Positions 18,060 to 26,894 are shown, counted from the first letter of the stretch. The stretch: 30,743 bases of DNA from Vibrio tasmaniensis 1F-187 (GCF_000272405.2 NZ_AJZM02000034.1:1-30743); one strand, 5' to 3'. Notes: generated by a model from the letters alone, not told the origin. A program made the numbers and translations.

Positions 18060-18740
18060 ATGAGTAAAAAAATGATATTGGGTATTGTGTTGGTCATAAC
18101 CATCGTCTTGTTAGGCGTCAATTTCGGCCAGTACTTAACGCTTGAAAATGCAAAAGCCCAGCAAGCTGTTTTGAATGACTACATCGAGAGCAATTTCATT
18201 GCCGCTGCCGCTATCTATTTTGTCGCGTATGTCATGATTACGGCTTTCTCAATTCCTGGCGCTGCCGTTGTTACGCTGTTAGGCGCTGCGCTGTTTGGGT
18301 TTTGGAACAGTTTACTGCTGGTGTCTTTCGCGAGCGCTATTGGCGCAACCCTCGCCTTCTTAAGTAGCCGTTACTTGTTACGTGACTGGATCCAAACCAA
18401 GTTTGGCGACAAGTTAGCCACCATCAATAAGGGCGTTGAGAAAGACGGTGCATTTTACTTATTCTCGCTACGTCTAATTCCTGTTTTCCCATTTTTCCTT
18501 ATCAATCTATTGATGGGTCTAACACCGATGTCGGTGAGTCGTTACTATATTACTAGCCAAATCGGTATGTTGCCGGGTACCGCCGTTTTCTTGAATGCCG
18601 GAACTCAACTCGCAGAAATTGATTCACTTTCGGGCATCGTGTCTCCCTCAGTACTGTTGTCATTTGCCTTACTGGGTGTGTTCCCAATTATTGCTAAATG
18701 GTTGATGAACAAATTTCGCTCAGCACCTGTCGCTGAGTAA
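18060..18740 (+). CDS. TVP38/TMEM64-family (VTT domain) inner-membrane protein
   Basis: This 226-residue protein belongs to the DedA-related TVP38/TMEM64 group, some members of which act in lipid scrambling or membrane homeostasis; the exact role of bacterial members like this one is not settled. Hydrophobic segments lie at about 5-24, 45-68, 70-95, 135-160 and 190-215. Family motifs are seen: P-G-A-A-V-V-T-L-L-G-A-A-L-F-G-F, A-F-L-S-S-R-Y-L-L, and L-R-L-I-P-V-F-P-F-F-L-I-N followed by I-G-M-L-P-G-T and N-A-G-T-Q-L. I choose ATG 18060 because AGAGGAAG precedes it at proper spacing; the frame is open to 17946 but that would start inside the tfoY terminator. Two 21-bp tandem repeats lie upstream and an 8-bp repeat array downstream. 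Confidence 0.9.
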   Translation: MSKKMILGIVLVITIVLLGVNFGQYLTLENAKAQQAVLNDYIESNFIAAAAIYFVAYVMITAFSIPGAAVVTLLGAALFGFWNSLLLVSFASAIGATLAFLSSRYLLRDWIQTKFGDKLATINKGVEKDGAFYLFSLRLIPVFPFFLINLLMGLTPMSVSRYYITSQIGMLPGTAVFLNAGTQLAEIDSLSGIVSPSVLLSFALLGVFPIIAKWLMNKFRSAPVAE

Positions 18741-18750
18741 CGTATATAGC

Positions 18751-18782
18751 TAGCTAGATAGCTAAATAGCTAAATAGCTAAA
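18751..18782. repeat. 8-bp microsatellite, four copies
   Basis: Three perfect copies of TAGCTAAA (18759-18782) are preceded by TAGCTAGA (18751-18758); a decayed copy follows. It lies between the VTT-domain gene and the DUF2007 gene, 41 bp before the latter's start. Slippage could alter the spacing between genes or upstream signals. Confidence 0.9.
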
Positions 18783-18822
18783 TAACTTAGCAACGCATGC
18801 AGCCAAATAAGGTTCTATTTCA

Positions 18823-19140
18823 ATGAAAATCTTCAGTGCATCGAATCCAACAGAAGCTCATATCATCTGTGGATTGTTAGAAAGTGAGAATATTGCGTGT
18901 GAAGTCCGTGGTGAGGGTTTGTTTGGTTTAAAAGGTGAAATCCCATTTACCGAAGATACAGACCCTTACGTATGGTTATATGAGCCAGAACTCGCTAGTA
19001 AAGCCCGCACGATCGTCAATGACTACCAAAAACAGCAAGATTCGATCATCTATGAAGAGTGGCGTTGTGGTGAGTGTCATGAAATCAATGAAGCACAATT
19101 CGGGTCTTGTTGGCAGTGCGGCGCTGCTTCGCCTGAATAG
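18823..19140 (+). CDS. DUF2007 domain protein with C-terminal RanBP2-type zinc finger
   Basis: The 105-residue protein starts with a DUF2007-like fold (about 1-70; M-K-I-F-S-A-S-N-P-T-E-A-H-I followed by the L-L-E-S-E-N-I pattern), a small ferredoxin-like or PII-like domain of unknown ligand. The C-terminal part (80-99) reads W-x-C-x2-C-x3-N-x6-C-x2-C (W80, C82, C85, N89, C96, C99), exactly the RanBP2-type zinc-finger spacing known mainly from eukaryotic RNA- and ubiquitin-binding proteins. The linker 70-79 is hydrophilic. The start at 18823 follows AAGG by eleven bases, a rather long spacing. It may be cotranscribed with the VTT gene (82 bp gap, no terminator between). Function unknown; a small sensing or RNA-binding role is speculation. 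Confidence 0.85.
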   Translation: MKIFSASNPTEAHIICGLLESENIACEVRGEGLFGLKGEIPFTEDTDPYVWLYEPELASKARTIVNDYQKQQDSIIYEEWRCGECHEINEAQFGSCWQCGAASPE

Positions 19141-19190
19141 CAAAGTTTCAGTTATTACAGACACGATTCGGTCAAATACCTCCTCCAAAT

Positions 19191-19224
19191 AAAAACGGGA
19201 AGCTAAATTAGCTTCCCGTTTTTA
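19191..19224. terminator. Bidirectional terminator between DUF2007 gene and hydrolase gene
   Basis: AAAAACGGGAAGCTAA and TTAGCTTCCCGTTTTT form a long symmetric stem with A and T runs at both ends, serving both converging genes. Confidence 0.92.
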
Positions 19225-19269
19225 TTTTAATTCTATTGGATCATCTAGTCTGATAACCAACCCAGAGAA

Positions 19270-20067
19270 TCACTGAATTTGCTTTTGGATAAAAGCGATA
19301 GATTGTTGATTGAATTCTTCAGGATTTTCTACATTACATACATGCCCACAGTTGGCAATTTCTACCAACTCGCTCGACTCGTGCGCTTCGACCATTTCTT
19401 TAACGGGTTTGATGAACATGTAATCGCGCTCGCCCATCAAATACAAAGTCGGAATCGGCAACTCCCTGTCTTTAAAGTATTTCATCAATGGGTTCACATC
19501 AGCCGTGAGGATAAACCAGCGCTTGAACTCTTTTTGGCACAGCTTTTTCGCTTCGCGGATAAACAGGTGACGTGATTCTTTCTGACTTTTTTGCGGCATC
19601 ACAACATAAGCAAAAAGGCTGTATAGCCACATATAAGGAATGATGTGCTTACTCAGGTTTCCTAATTTGATTAAGACTTGAGATCGAGTGTTGAGTTTAG
19701 TGACAGCACCACCAAGCACCATCGAACGTACTCTGCTTGCCGCCAGTTCGGCCACGTTACGAACGATAATTGTACCCAAAGACATACCAACAAAGTGTGC
19801 GGATCGGATTTTTAGATGATCTAACACTTTAAGAATATCGAGCGTTACTGATTTGAACGTATAACGGTTCGAAATCAGATCTTTAAGTATGTTGTCTGAT
19901 TTACCGTGCCCTCTCAAGTCAATGAGAAGCAAGTTGAAATGCTGTTTATACGCTTTGATCTGCTTAAACCAAATGGAGGAACTGCCCCCTGCGCCATGCA
20001 CAAACACAACCCACTGATCACTCGTAGGGTGAGTAAATGTTTTATGAAATAATAAACTCTCAGACAT
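19270..20067 (-). CDS. Alpha/beta hydrolase fold protein
   Basis: The 265-residue protein shows the alpha/beta hydrolase plan: an oxyanion-hole motif H-G-A-G-G-S (24-29), D-L-R-G-H-G-K-S (50-57), the nucleophile elbow G-M-S-L-G with Ser96, an acid in G-E-R-D-Y-M near 215, and the catalytic histidine in N-C-G-H-V-C-N-V-E-N-P near the C-terminus. No signal peptide is visible, so it is cytoplasmic. Between strands and the acid there is a cap region (about 125-205) rich in basic and aromatic residues, which would set specificity. The substrate cannot be told; esterase, lipase and C-C hydrolase activities are all possible. It converges on the DUF2007 gene and is followed upstream by the separate glgC-glgA operon. 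The start ATG at 20067 has a near-adjacent AGG, a modest ribosome binding site. Confidence 0.88.
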   Translation of the reverse strand: MSESLLFHKTFTHPTSDQWVVFVHGAGGSSSIWFKQIKAYKQHFNLLLIDLRGHGKSDNILKDLISNRYTFKSVTLDILKVLDHLKIRSAHFVGMSLGTIIVRNVAELAASRVRSMVLGGAVTKLNTRSQVLIKLGNLSKHIIPYMWLYSLFAYVVMPQKSQKESRHLFIREAKKLCQKEFKRWFILTADVNPLMKYFKDRELPIPTLYLMGERDYMFIKPVKEMVEAHESSELVEIANCGHVCNVENPEEFNQQSIAFIQKQIQ

Positions 20068-20259
20068 ACCTATCGCTTAATTTATTTATGGAGCTAAGCC
20101 TCATCACAAGGCGATGACTAAGGATATCACGCAATTAAGAATTTTAAGTGATAATAGTGTCAAACCCAACACTAGTCATGTGAATACCTGACCACCTTTT
20201 CTACCTGACTAAAATGAGTTTGCAAGCTTTGTCTTTGGAAAAGTGATGTGATCTGACCA
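20068..20259. other. Intergenic region upstream of the hydrolase gene
   Basis: About 190 bases with no gene. It should hold the hydrolase promoter on the minus strand, but I see no convincing -35/-10 pair. Confidence 0.5.
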
Positions 20260-20293
20260 GAAAAAAAAAGGCACTCTATCAGCAGAGCGCCTT
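20260..20293 (-). terminator. glgA terminator
   Basis: On the minus strand AAGGCGCTCT pairs with AGAGTGCCTT (one G-U pair), followed by a long T-run. It lies 57-90 bp past the glgA stop. Confidence 0.88.
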
Positions 20294-20305
20294 CTTTTAT
20301 TATGA

Positions 20306-20327
20306 ACAGTTGTTATTCAACAACTGT
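20306..20327 (-). other. Second stem-loop between glgA stop and terminator
   Basis: ACAGTTGTT-ATTC-AACAACTGT is a perfect 9-bp hairpin 23 bp past the glgA stop. No T-run follows on either strand of note; it may protect the 3' end of the mRNA. Confidence 0.6.
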
Positions 20328-20349
20328 ATTTTAAAGCTAAGTCAACAAG

Positions 20350-21804
20350 TTAAAATGCAGAATGGTACATCGCAAGATATTCTTCTGCCGCATCTTCCCA
20401 ACTAAAATCTTGTTGCATCGCGTAAAGTTGAACGCGCTTAATTTCAGATGGATTTTGAGCATAAAGTAGTAATGAGCGATGTAATACCGCTAGTAATGCT
20501 TGCGGTGTTGGTTCTTCAAAAGCAAAGCCTGTTGCTATCTCGGGATCCTGATCGTAATCATTCACACTGTCCTTTAAACCACCAACAGAGCGCACAATAG
20601 GCAAAGTGCCGTAAGCCATGCTGTAGATTTGGTTCAAGCCACAAGGCTCAAATTCAGAAGGCATCAAGAAAAAATCAGAGCCCGCTTCAACCAAATGCGC
20701 TAGTTCATTATTGTAGGCTTCTACGAATGAGAACTTGTCTGAATGAAGTGCTGATAACTCTTTCAATTGACTCGCCAAAACCGGATCACCAGTACCGACA
20801 ATCACGATCTGCAATTCGTTTTTCAAGAACTGCTCGATGACAGGCAGTAAGTAATGAACGCCTTTTTGGTTGGTCAGACGACAAACCATGCCATAAACCG
20901 CACAATCGGTAACGGGTAAACCAACATCTTGTTGCAGTTTTTGCTTACAAGCAGATTTTCCACGAGTCATGCTGTGTTTCGTTGCTTTGAATTTACGAGG
21001 AAGGGAAGCGTCTGTTTCCGGGTTCCAAGCTCCATAATCACAACCGTTGAGAATACCAAATAAGTCGGCCGAACGATGTTGGAACTCTGCTGCCATGCCA
21101 TGGCTACCTAACTCCGTTTTCAGCTCTTCCGCATACGTTGGGCTTACTGCATTGACCTTATCGGCACACATCACCCCTGCTTTTAGCATGGTGACATGCG
21201 TGTCACTTACAGATGCTTCAGGCACATTGTAACTGTGCATCTCTGGCAGACATTGCAGTTCATCGTATGCGAACACCCCTTTGAAAACTGCATTGTGAAT
21301 CGACATAACACTGCGCGTATTTTCAAAGAATTCGTGTTGTTGATAACGTGATTTAAGCAAGAAAGGCACAAAGCCTGTGTGCCAGTCATTTGCATGAATG
21401 ATATCAGGTTGGAACGCGAGCTTAGGAAGCATATCCAAACAAGCCGTACTGAAGAACGAAAAGCGCTCTCCGTTATCAGCATACGCTTGATTGTTCTCTG
21501 CGTACATTTCAGGACGGTCAAAATACTTGTCACATTCAATAGCGAAGATTTGAACACCTTCGACACTCAACTTTTTGACTTGATAAGCAGTATGAGGCCA
21601 ATGATCGAGCTCGGTCGACAAAATCACTTCAGCTGAATCAATGTTTGGAATGTTTCTATAAGCAGGGATGGTCACTCGAACATCTTGTTCGAGTGTTTGT
21701 AACGCTTTTGGCAGTGCCTTGGCTACATCAGCCAAGCCACCACTTTTAATCAAGCCTTCAACTTCAGACGCTACAAAAAGTACCGAGAGAGTCTTAGTAA
21801 CCAA
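20350..21804 (-). CDS. glgA: Glycogen synthase GlgA
   Basis: GlgA transfers glucose from ADP-glucose to the growing alpha-1,4-glucan chain. The 484-residue GT5 enzyme has the ADP-glucose-binding K-S-G-G-L at residues 20-24 (usually K-T-G-G-L or K-V-G-G-L), H-A-N-D-W-H-T in the first domain, and F-E-P-C-G-L-N-Q and V-G-G-L-K-D-S-V in the second. The start codon is TTG at 21804: GGAG stands six bases before it and no ATG or GTG fits between it and the conserved core. The start lies inside the 3' end of glgC (11-bp overlap), so translation is coupled and ADP-glucose supply is matched to use. It is last in the glgC-glgA operon; branching, debranching and phosphorylase genes are not in the window. 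Confidence 0.96.
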   Translation of the reverse strand: MVTKTLSVLFVASEVEGLIKSGGLADVAKALPKALQTLEQDVRVTIPAYRNIPNIDSAEVILSTELDHWPHTAYQVKKLSVEGVQIFAIECDKYFDRPEMYAENNQAYADNGERFSFFSTACLDMLPKLAFQPDIIHANDWHTGFVPFLLKSRYQQHEFFENTRSVMSIHNAVFKGVFAYDELQCLPEMHSYNVPEASVSDTHVTMLKAGVMCADKVNAVSPTYAEELKTELGSHGMAAEFQHRSADLFGILNGCDYGAWNPETDASLPRKFKATKHSMTRGKSACKQKLQQDVGLPVTDCAVYGMVCRLTNQKGVHYLLPVIEQFLKNELQIVIVGTGDPVLASQLKELSALHSDKFSFVEAYNNELAHLVEAGSDFFLMPSEFEPCGLNQIYSMAYGTLPIVRSVGGLKDSVNDYDQDPEIATGFAFEEPTPQALLAVLHRSLLLYAQNPSEIKRVQLYAMQQDFSWEDAAEEYLAMYHSAF

Positions 21805-23011
21805 CTCGAGCTCCTTTGGAAATAACTACTACACCATCGTCAGAGACATGGTAATGCTTTTTATCTTCTTTCAGATTTACGCCAATCTGTGTTCCAGGTG
21901 CGATATCTGCATCTTTATCGACGATGACACGACGAAGTACGCAACCTTCACCCACTTTCACATCACCGAGTAAGATACTCTCACTAATATCACACGCTGA
22001 TGCGATATTACTGCGGAAACCCAATACACACTTCTCAATGCGAGAGCCACGTACATAGCTGCCGTTACACACTAAGCTATCGATGATCTGAACACGGCCG
22101 TTTGCCGAATCAGTAAACGTAGCCGGCGGTAGTGGCGGATAGTATGTATGTAGTGGCCACTTGCGGTTGTATAGCGAGAATGGCGCATCTTTCTCAAGAA
22201 GATCCATATGAGCTTGCCAGTACGCGTCAATCGTACCTACATCGCGCCAATAAACTTCTTCTTTCTCACCAGTAATACGGTTAGTACTGAAGTCATAAAC
22301 AAACACATCACCACGCGGAACCATGTTTGGAATGATGTCTTTTCCGAAATCATGTGTCGAGTCTTCTTTATCTGCATCTTCAACAAGTTCTGCGAACAAC
22401 TCGTTAGCTTCAAATACGTAGTTACCCATAGACACAAGCGCAGACTCCGGGTCACCTGGAATTGGTTTCGGGTTAGCCGGTTTCTCTTCAAAACCAATCA
22501 TACGTCCTTCAGCATCCACTTCGATAACGCCGAATTCAGATGCTTCAGCAAGCGGCATACGCAATGCAGAAACGGTTAAAGCCGCTTTCTTCTCTTTATG
22601 GAAATCAAGCATCTGCTTAATGTCCATTTTGTAAATATGATCTGAACCAAAAATACAAACTTGATCAGGTTCTTCCAACTGCATGAAGCGAAGGTTTTGA
22701 TAAATAGCATCTGCAGTACCTTCATACCAACGCTTACCTGTACGCATTTGCGCAGGGATTGGGTCGATAAAACGGTCTGTTATACCACTGATATTCCAAC
22801 CTTTTTTCATGTGATGGAACAGTGATTGTGACTTAAACTGTGTTAATACGTAGATCTTCATTAGATCAGCATTAACGAAGTTATTCAGAGCAAAATCAAT
22901 TAAGCGGTAACTACCACCGAAAGGAACCGAGGGTTTGCTGCGAGATTCAGTTAAAGGTCTTAAGCGAGAGCCTTCACCACCAGCAAGAATCATTCCTAAT
23001 ACACCAGCCAT
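21794..23011 (-). CDS. glgC: Glucose-1-phosphate adenylyltransferase GlgC
   Basis: GlgC makes ADP-glucose from ATP and glucose-1-phosphate, the committed step of glycogen synthesis, usually under allosteric control by glycolytic intermediates. I start at ATG 23011 (405 residues, M-A-G-V-L-G-M-I-L-A-G-G) because GGAG precedes it by about six bases; the frame continues upstream to 23089 but that segment forms the leader hairpin and is not family-like. The nucleotide-binding G-G-E-G-S-R-L-x-P-L-T-x-x-R-x-K-P motif is near the N-terminus, F-G-S-D-H-I-Y-K-M-D in the catalytic domain, and a C-terminal left-handed beta-helix region follows. It precedes glgA with an 11-bp overlap. The leader suggests post-transcriptional control. 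Confidence 0.96.
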   Translation of the reverse strand: MAGVLGMILAGGEGSRLRPLTESRSKPSVPFGGSYRLIDFALNNFVNADLMKIYVLTQFKSQSLFHHMKKGWNISGITDRFIDPIPAQMRTGKRWYEGTADAIYQNLRFMQLEEPDQVCIFGSDHIYKMDIKQMLDFHKEKKAALTVSALRMPLAEASEFGVIEVDAEGRMIGFEEKPANPKPIPGDPESALVSMGNYVFEANELFAELVEDADKEDSTHDFGKDIIPNMVPRGDVFVYDFSTNRITGEKEEVYWRDVGTIDAYWQAHMDLLEKDAPFSLYNRKWPLHTYYPPLPPATFTDSANGRVQIIDSLVCNGSYVRGSRIEKCVLGFRSNIASACDISESILLGDVKVGEGCVLRRVIVDKDADIAPGTQIGVNLKEDKKHYHVSDDGVVVISKGARVGY

Positions 23012-23042
23012 TTTATTCTCCATATATTTATAGCTTGTCGAT

Positions 23043-23087
23043 GTTAGTGCTCTAAGAGGTATCTTCCTCTGGGGGATGAGCACCAAC
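23043..23087 (-). promoter_or_regulatory. Branched stem-loop in the glgC leader, possible CsrA target
   Basis: On the minus strand GTTGGTGCTC pairs with GAGCACTAAC (10 bp, one G-U), enclosing an inner stem AGAGG/CCTCT with loop AAGATA; the asymmetric internal loop carries CCCCC. The hairpin ends 31 bases before the glgC ATG. A GGA lies at the inner stem-loop border, and the SD region reads ATGGAG, an A-N-G-G-A match. E. coli glgC is repressed by CsrA binding an upstream hairpin and the SD, so a parallel is plausible, though the hairpin GGA is not in an ideal A-N-G-G-A context. Confidence 0.45.
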
Positions 23088-23501
23088 ACTTATTTCGGTA
23101 CTTAACGAATATCCATTCACATGCAGTGAAAATATCCTAAGCCAAACGTTGTTAAGTGTGCACTATTGTTTGCACTTGGTTTTATATACGTTATCGACTT
23201 TCCGGTCGATTTCAATTTTTAATACGCCATTCTGTGTTATGTAAGCCGATTGCTTTCCTAAGACTTAAAGCAGCTCACATTACACTGTTTTTATGAAACA
23301 TTAAGTTAACACTCGGAATACATCAGGTATACAACTAAAACCTGATCTGTGACTTACAATATTTTAATTAAGTTACAATCACGTTAAGGTTGCATAATTA
23401 AAGATTATTATCCATTTCATTTATTTCATGACCTGAATTTAACAAATAGACACAGGTAAGGCCGACGATCGAGAGACAGCATAATTAGTCATATTCAGAT
23501 C
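23088..23501. other. Long intergenic region upstream of glgC
   Basis: Just over 410 bases without a credible gene. It must contain the glgC promoter on the minus strand, but no convincing -35/-10 pair was found. Small inverted repeats occur: ATCGAC-N6-GTCGAT (23193-23210), TTCAC-N5-GTGAA (23116-23130) and GTGCA-N8-TGCAC (about 23158-23175). Confidence 0.5.
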
Positions 23502-23531
23502 AAAAAAAAGCAGCCTAATGGCTGCTTTTTT
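23502..23531. terminator. topA terminator (bidirectional)
   Basis: AAAAGCAGCC-TAAT-GGCTGCTTTT is a perfect stem with A-rich and T-rich flanks. On the minus strand it stops topA, whose stop codon is 46 bp away. Confidence 0.9.
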
Positions 23532-23576
23532 CATCAATAAAATGTCAACCCATATCAGATCGGGTCACACATTCAG

Positions 23577-26207
23577 TTACTTCTCTTTAGGCTTTTTACG
23601 TTTATCCGTAACTTCCCACTTACCGTCGATGTACAAAGCGGTCCAACCTGAAGGTTTACCGTCCACTTCGGTACGAACGTAGTTTTCTTTTGTCTTACGA
23701 CTAAAACGAACTACTGTCGGCTTGCCATCAGGATCAGCAACCGGTGCTGATGCCAGATACTGGAATTTAGGTGAAATACGGTCTTTAAAACGAACCAGCT
23801 CTTCCACTAATGGTGCACGTGTTTCACGTGATTTAGGGAAATTACTCGCGGCCATAAACAAACCAGAAGCCCCATCACGAAGTACGAAGTATGCATCTGA
23901 ATTTTCACATGGGAGTTCAGGGAAATGCACTGGGTCTTCTTTAGGTGGCGCTACTTCGCCATTCTTCAGAATCTTACGAGTGTTCTTACAATCTTCACTC
24001 GTACAGTCCATGTATTTACCGAAACGACCATTCTTCAAAACCATGTCAGAACTACATTTGTCACACTCAACAAGCGGACCATCATAGCCTTTCACTTTGA
24101 ATTCGCCGTGTTCAACCACATAACCTTCACAGTTAGGGTTGTTACCACACACATGCATCTTACGCTTATCATCGATCAGATAAGCATCCATTGCCGTTTC
24201 ACAAATCGGACAACGCTTTTTCGCTCGAAGTGCTGCGGTTTCAACGTCTTCTTCAAGAACGTTGATAATACCGTCTTCATCACCAAGGTTAATGGTTGTC
24301 TTACAGCGCTCTTTTGGTGGAAGTGCATAACCAGAACAACCTAGGAATACGCCAGTCGAAGCTGTACGAATACCCATTTTACGGCTACAAGTTGGACACT
24401 CAATATCGGTTTCAACGATATGATTTGGCTTCATGCCACCAGCGTCTTCATCTAAATCGGCTTTTTCCAAATCGCCTGTAAAGTCTTCGAAGAAGTTATC
24501 TAGCACGCCTTTCCAGCTTGCTTCGCCTTCTGCAATTTGGTCTAACTTCTGCTCCATACGAGCCGTAAAGTCATAGTTCATTAGGTCATTGAAACTGCCA
24601 TCTAGACGGTCAGTAACAATTTCACCCATCTTCTCAGCATAGAAACGACGCTGTTCAACTTTTACATAACCACGGTCTTGAATCGTAGAGATGATTGATG
24701 CGTACGTTGAAGGACGACCAATACCACGCTTCTCAAGCTCTTTAACTAGCGCCGCTTCAGTAAAACGGGCTGGCGGCTTAGTGAAATGCTGTTTAGGGTC
24801 TAATGCGATTAGGTCTAGCTTTTCACCAACCTGTACAGCAGGAAGAATCGTATCTTCATTTTTACCCATTGGACGTTGAACGCGAGTCCAACCATCAAAC
24901 TTAAGAATACGGCCTTTCGCTTTTAACGTGTACTCATCAGCTTTAACGCTTACCGTCGTTGAATCGTATTGCGCAGGTGTCATTTGACATGCAACAAATT
25001 GATTCCAAATCAGCGAGTAAAGCTTGTGTGCGTCCGCGTCTACGCCGTTTAGGTCTTCAGACTTAACATCGACACTCGAAGGACGAATCGCTTCGTGAGC
25101 CTCTTGTGCGCCCTCTTTGCTGCCGTATACAAGCGCTTTCGGTGGAAGATATTGTGCACCAAACTCAGAACCAATGTATTCACGTGCGGCTTCTACAGCT
25201 TCTGAACTCAAGTTGGTCGAGTCAGTACGCATATAAGTGATGTAACCCGCTTCATACAAACGTTGAGCCAACATCATGGTTTTCTTTACGCCGTAACCAA
25301 GACGTGTGCTCGCCGCTTGTTGCAGAGTCGACGTGATGTAAGGTGCAGACGGCTTACTCTTAGTTGGGCGGTCTTCACGTTTACATACTTCGTATTGCGC
25401 TTTTTCTAAAACGCTTACTGCAGCTTGTGTTTGCGCTTCATTATCAGGTTTAAACGCAACACCGTCTTTTTGAGCGACTTGCAGTCTGAAATCTGTTTTC
25501 TCTGCCGTTTTGGTATCAGCATGCACATCCCAGAACTCTTCAGGGATAAAAGCGTTGATCTCGCGCTCACGTTCAACCAGTAGTTTTACAGCTACAGATT
25601 GAACACGGCCAGCGGATAGGCCTCGTGCTACTTTTTTCCAAAGCAGTGGTGACACCATAAAGCCAACAACACGGTCCATAAAACGTCGTGCTTGTTGTGC
25701 GTTTACGCCGTCGATATTTAGCTCGCCTGGAGTTTCGAAAGCTTGTTGAATAGCATTTTTAGTGATTTCGTTAAAAACCACTCGTTTGTATCGCGTTTCA
25801 TCACCACCGATGATCTCACGAAGGTGCCATGCGATAGCTTCTCCTTCGCGGTCCAAATCGGTTGCGAGATAAACATGGTCTGCGTTCTCAGCCAGTTTTT
25901 GCAATTCAGCAACGACTTTTTCTTTGCCCGGTAAGATTTGGTAATTCGCTTCCCACTCTTGATAAGGGTTGATACCCATCTTTTTAATAAGCGCTTTGCG
26001 ATCTTTTTCTTTCTTGATACGAGCTTTATCTTCTGGGCTCATACCCTTGGTTGAAACTGCAGCAGCCTTTTGACCTGTACTTTGACCCGCCGTTGGTAAA
26101 TCACGAACGTGACCTACACTCGACTTAACGACAAAGTCTTTGCCAAGATATTTATTGATAGTTTTAGCCTTGGCTGGCGACTCCACTATAACGAGCGATT
26201 TACCCAT
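23577..26207 (-). CDS. topA: DNA topoisomerase I (omega protein) TopA
   Basis: TopA relaxes negative supercoils by a 5'-phosphotyrosine strand-passage mechanism. I start at ATG 26207 (876 residues, [14 protein letters not shown]), the usual family start; the frame remains open eight codons upstream. Visible parts are the TOPRIM domain (E-S-P-A-K-A-K-T and [12 protein letters not shown]), the active tyrosine in [31 protein letters not shown], and three C-terminal four-cysteine zinc ribbons (C-P-T-C, C-P-I-C and C-D-K-C starts). The C-terminus ends in a basic lysine/arginine-rich tail that can contact RNA polymerase. It is divergent from yciN, an arrangement also found around E. coli topA. Confidence 0.97.
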   Translation of the reverse strand: MGKSLVIVESPAKAKTINKYLGKDFVVKSSVGHVRDLPTAGQSTGQKAAAVSTKGMSPEDKARIKKEKDRKALIKKMGINPYQEWEANYQILPGKEKVVAELQKLAENADHVYLATDLDREGEAIAWHLREIIGGDETRYKRVVFNEITKNAIQQAFETPGELNIDGVNAQQARRFMDRVVGFMVSPLLWKKVARGLSAGRVQSVAVKLLVEREREINAFIPEEFWDVHADTKTAEKTDFRLQVAQKDGVAFKPDNEAQTQAAVSVLEKAQYEVCKREDRPTKSKPSAPYITSTLQQAASTRLGYGVKKTMMLAQRLYEAGYITYMRTDSTNLSSEAVEAAREYIGSEFGAQYLPPKALVYGSKEGAQEAHEAIRPSSVDVKSEDLNGVDADAHKLYSLIWNQFVACQMTPAQYDSTTVSVKADEYTLKAKGRILKFDGWTRVQRPMGKNEDTILPAVQVGEKLDLIALDPKQHFTKPPARFTEAALVKELEKRGIGRPSTYASIISTIQDRGYVKVEQRRFYAEKMGEIVTDRLDGSFNDLMNYDFTARMEQKLDQIAEGEASWKGVLDNFFEDFTGDLEKADLDEDAGGMKPNHIVETDIECPTCSRKMGIRTASTGVFLGCSGYALPPKERCKTTINLGDEDGIINVLEEDVETAALRAKKRCPICETAMDAYLIDDKRKMHVCGNNPNCEGYVVEHGEFKVKGYDGPLVECDKCSSDMVLKNGRFGKYMDCTSEDCKNTRKILKNGEVAPPKEDPVHFPELPCENSDAYFVLRDGASGLFMAASNFPKSRETRAPLVEELVRFKDRISPKFQYLASAPVADPDGKPTVVRFSRKTKENYVRTEVDGKPSGWTALYIDGKWEVTDKRKKPKEK

Positions 26208-26646
26208 ATTGACTCTAACGTCCTTAATCACGATGCTTCACCACCAACAATTTTACTTGTGGGCTTTTACGCATGATATTCTAAATTCATTGCTTCTTTT
26301 TTTACTATTGTGCGAGATTACTAGAAGATCAACCGCTTTTTTCAAAATTGGATCTGATCGCTCGACAATTCGACGACTCATAGAGAAAAGAGTCACAATA
26401 TAAAGAAGCTATAAAGTACTCACTAAGAATACTTGCAAGAGCCTATTCATCAGGCATTACGTCTAAACGCGCTCATACTAAGCTTGTCGGCGAATCTAAC
26501 GCGAGCCCCATTCAATTATTTTTGTCATAAATCACAAAATAAATTGTGGATGTTTGAAAAGACTCTCTTAATCGGTTGTGAAATCATTGAATTTCTAGTT
26601 CGACACCATAAACTCAACGTTATATTCAGTTATCAGAGATAAACTC
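26208..26646. other. Divergent intergenic region topA-yciN
   Basis: These 439 bases hold no convincing gene: two plus-strand open stretches (26140-26403 and 26433-26642) lack family-like sequence and sound starts. topA promoters, expected to be supercoiling-responsive, should be here on the minus strand but I cannot assign them. TTGTCATAAATCACAA (26522-26537) is a near-palindrome that weakly resembles FNR/CRP-type sites. Confidence 0.5.
26599..26626 (+). promoter_or_regulatory. Possible yciN promoter
   Basis: TTCGAC (26599-26604) and TATATT (26621-26626) are 16 bp apart; the predicted start is about 14 bases before the yciN ATG, leaving a short leader with AGAGA as ribosome binding site. The -10 is good and the -35 weak. 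Confidence 0.35.
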
Positions 26647-26892
26647 ATGACAAAGAAAGTAATAGCAGAATTTGATTTACTGCTTATCGCAAACCAAATT
26701 ATCCAATCACATGATGACTACATTGAAGGCATGCGCGCAAACAGCGTAGTAGAAAAAGACGATGTACTCATTTTCAAAGGTGAATACTTCTTAGACAACA
26801 ATGGAATGCCAACAGAAAATACAACCGCGGTATTTAACATGTTTAAGTACTTGGCGCATCACCTTTCGAAAGAATTTACAATTCAGCAATAA
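26647..26892 (+). CDS. yciN: YciN-like DUF2498 protein
   Basis: The 81-residue protein matches the DUF2498/YciN family of gammaproteobacteria: L-L-x-x-A-N-x-I-I near the start, E-Y-F-L-D-N-N-G-M-P-T in the middle and T-A-V-F-N-M-F-K-Y-L-A-H-H-L-S near the end, all closely similar to the E. coli protein as I recall it. No signal peptide or membrane segment is seen, and it is predicted cytoplasmic. E. coli yciN is also next to topA, so linkage is conserved, suggesting either cofunction or frozen gene order. No biochemical role is known to me. The ATG at 26647 follows AGAGA by about seven bases. Confidence 0.9.
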   Translation: MTKKVIAEFDLLLIANQIIQSHDDYIEGMRANSVVEKDDVLIFKGEYFLDNNGMPTENTTAVFNMFKYLAHHLSKEFTIQQ

Positions 26893-26894
26893 TT

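Noticed and set aside
22208..22579. Plus-strand open frame of 123 codons antisense to glgC
   Set aside because: It is a reflection of conserved glgC codons on the other strand; no ribosome binding site or recognisable domain.
23012..23089. N-terminal extension of GlgC (26 codons)
   Set aside because: The segment forms the leader hairpin, and the conserved start at 23011 has GGAG at correct spacing.
23722..24344. Plus-strand open frames of 121 and 139 codons antisense to topA
   Set aside because: They lie wholly within the well-conserved topA zinc-ribbon region, show no family-like sequence and follow the opposite-strand codon pattern.
26522..26537. CRP or FNR site between topA and yciN
   Set aside because: Only a rough near-palindrome; half-sites match the consensus poorly, so it is mentioned but not called.
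26140..26642. Two plus-strand open frames in the topA-yciN gap (87 and 69 codons)
   Set aside because: The first overlaps the topA N-terminus; the second starts at TTG without a ribosome binding site. Neither has recognisable composition or motifs.
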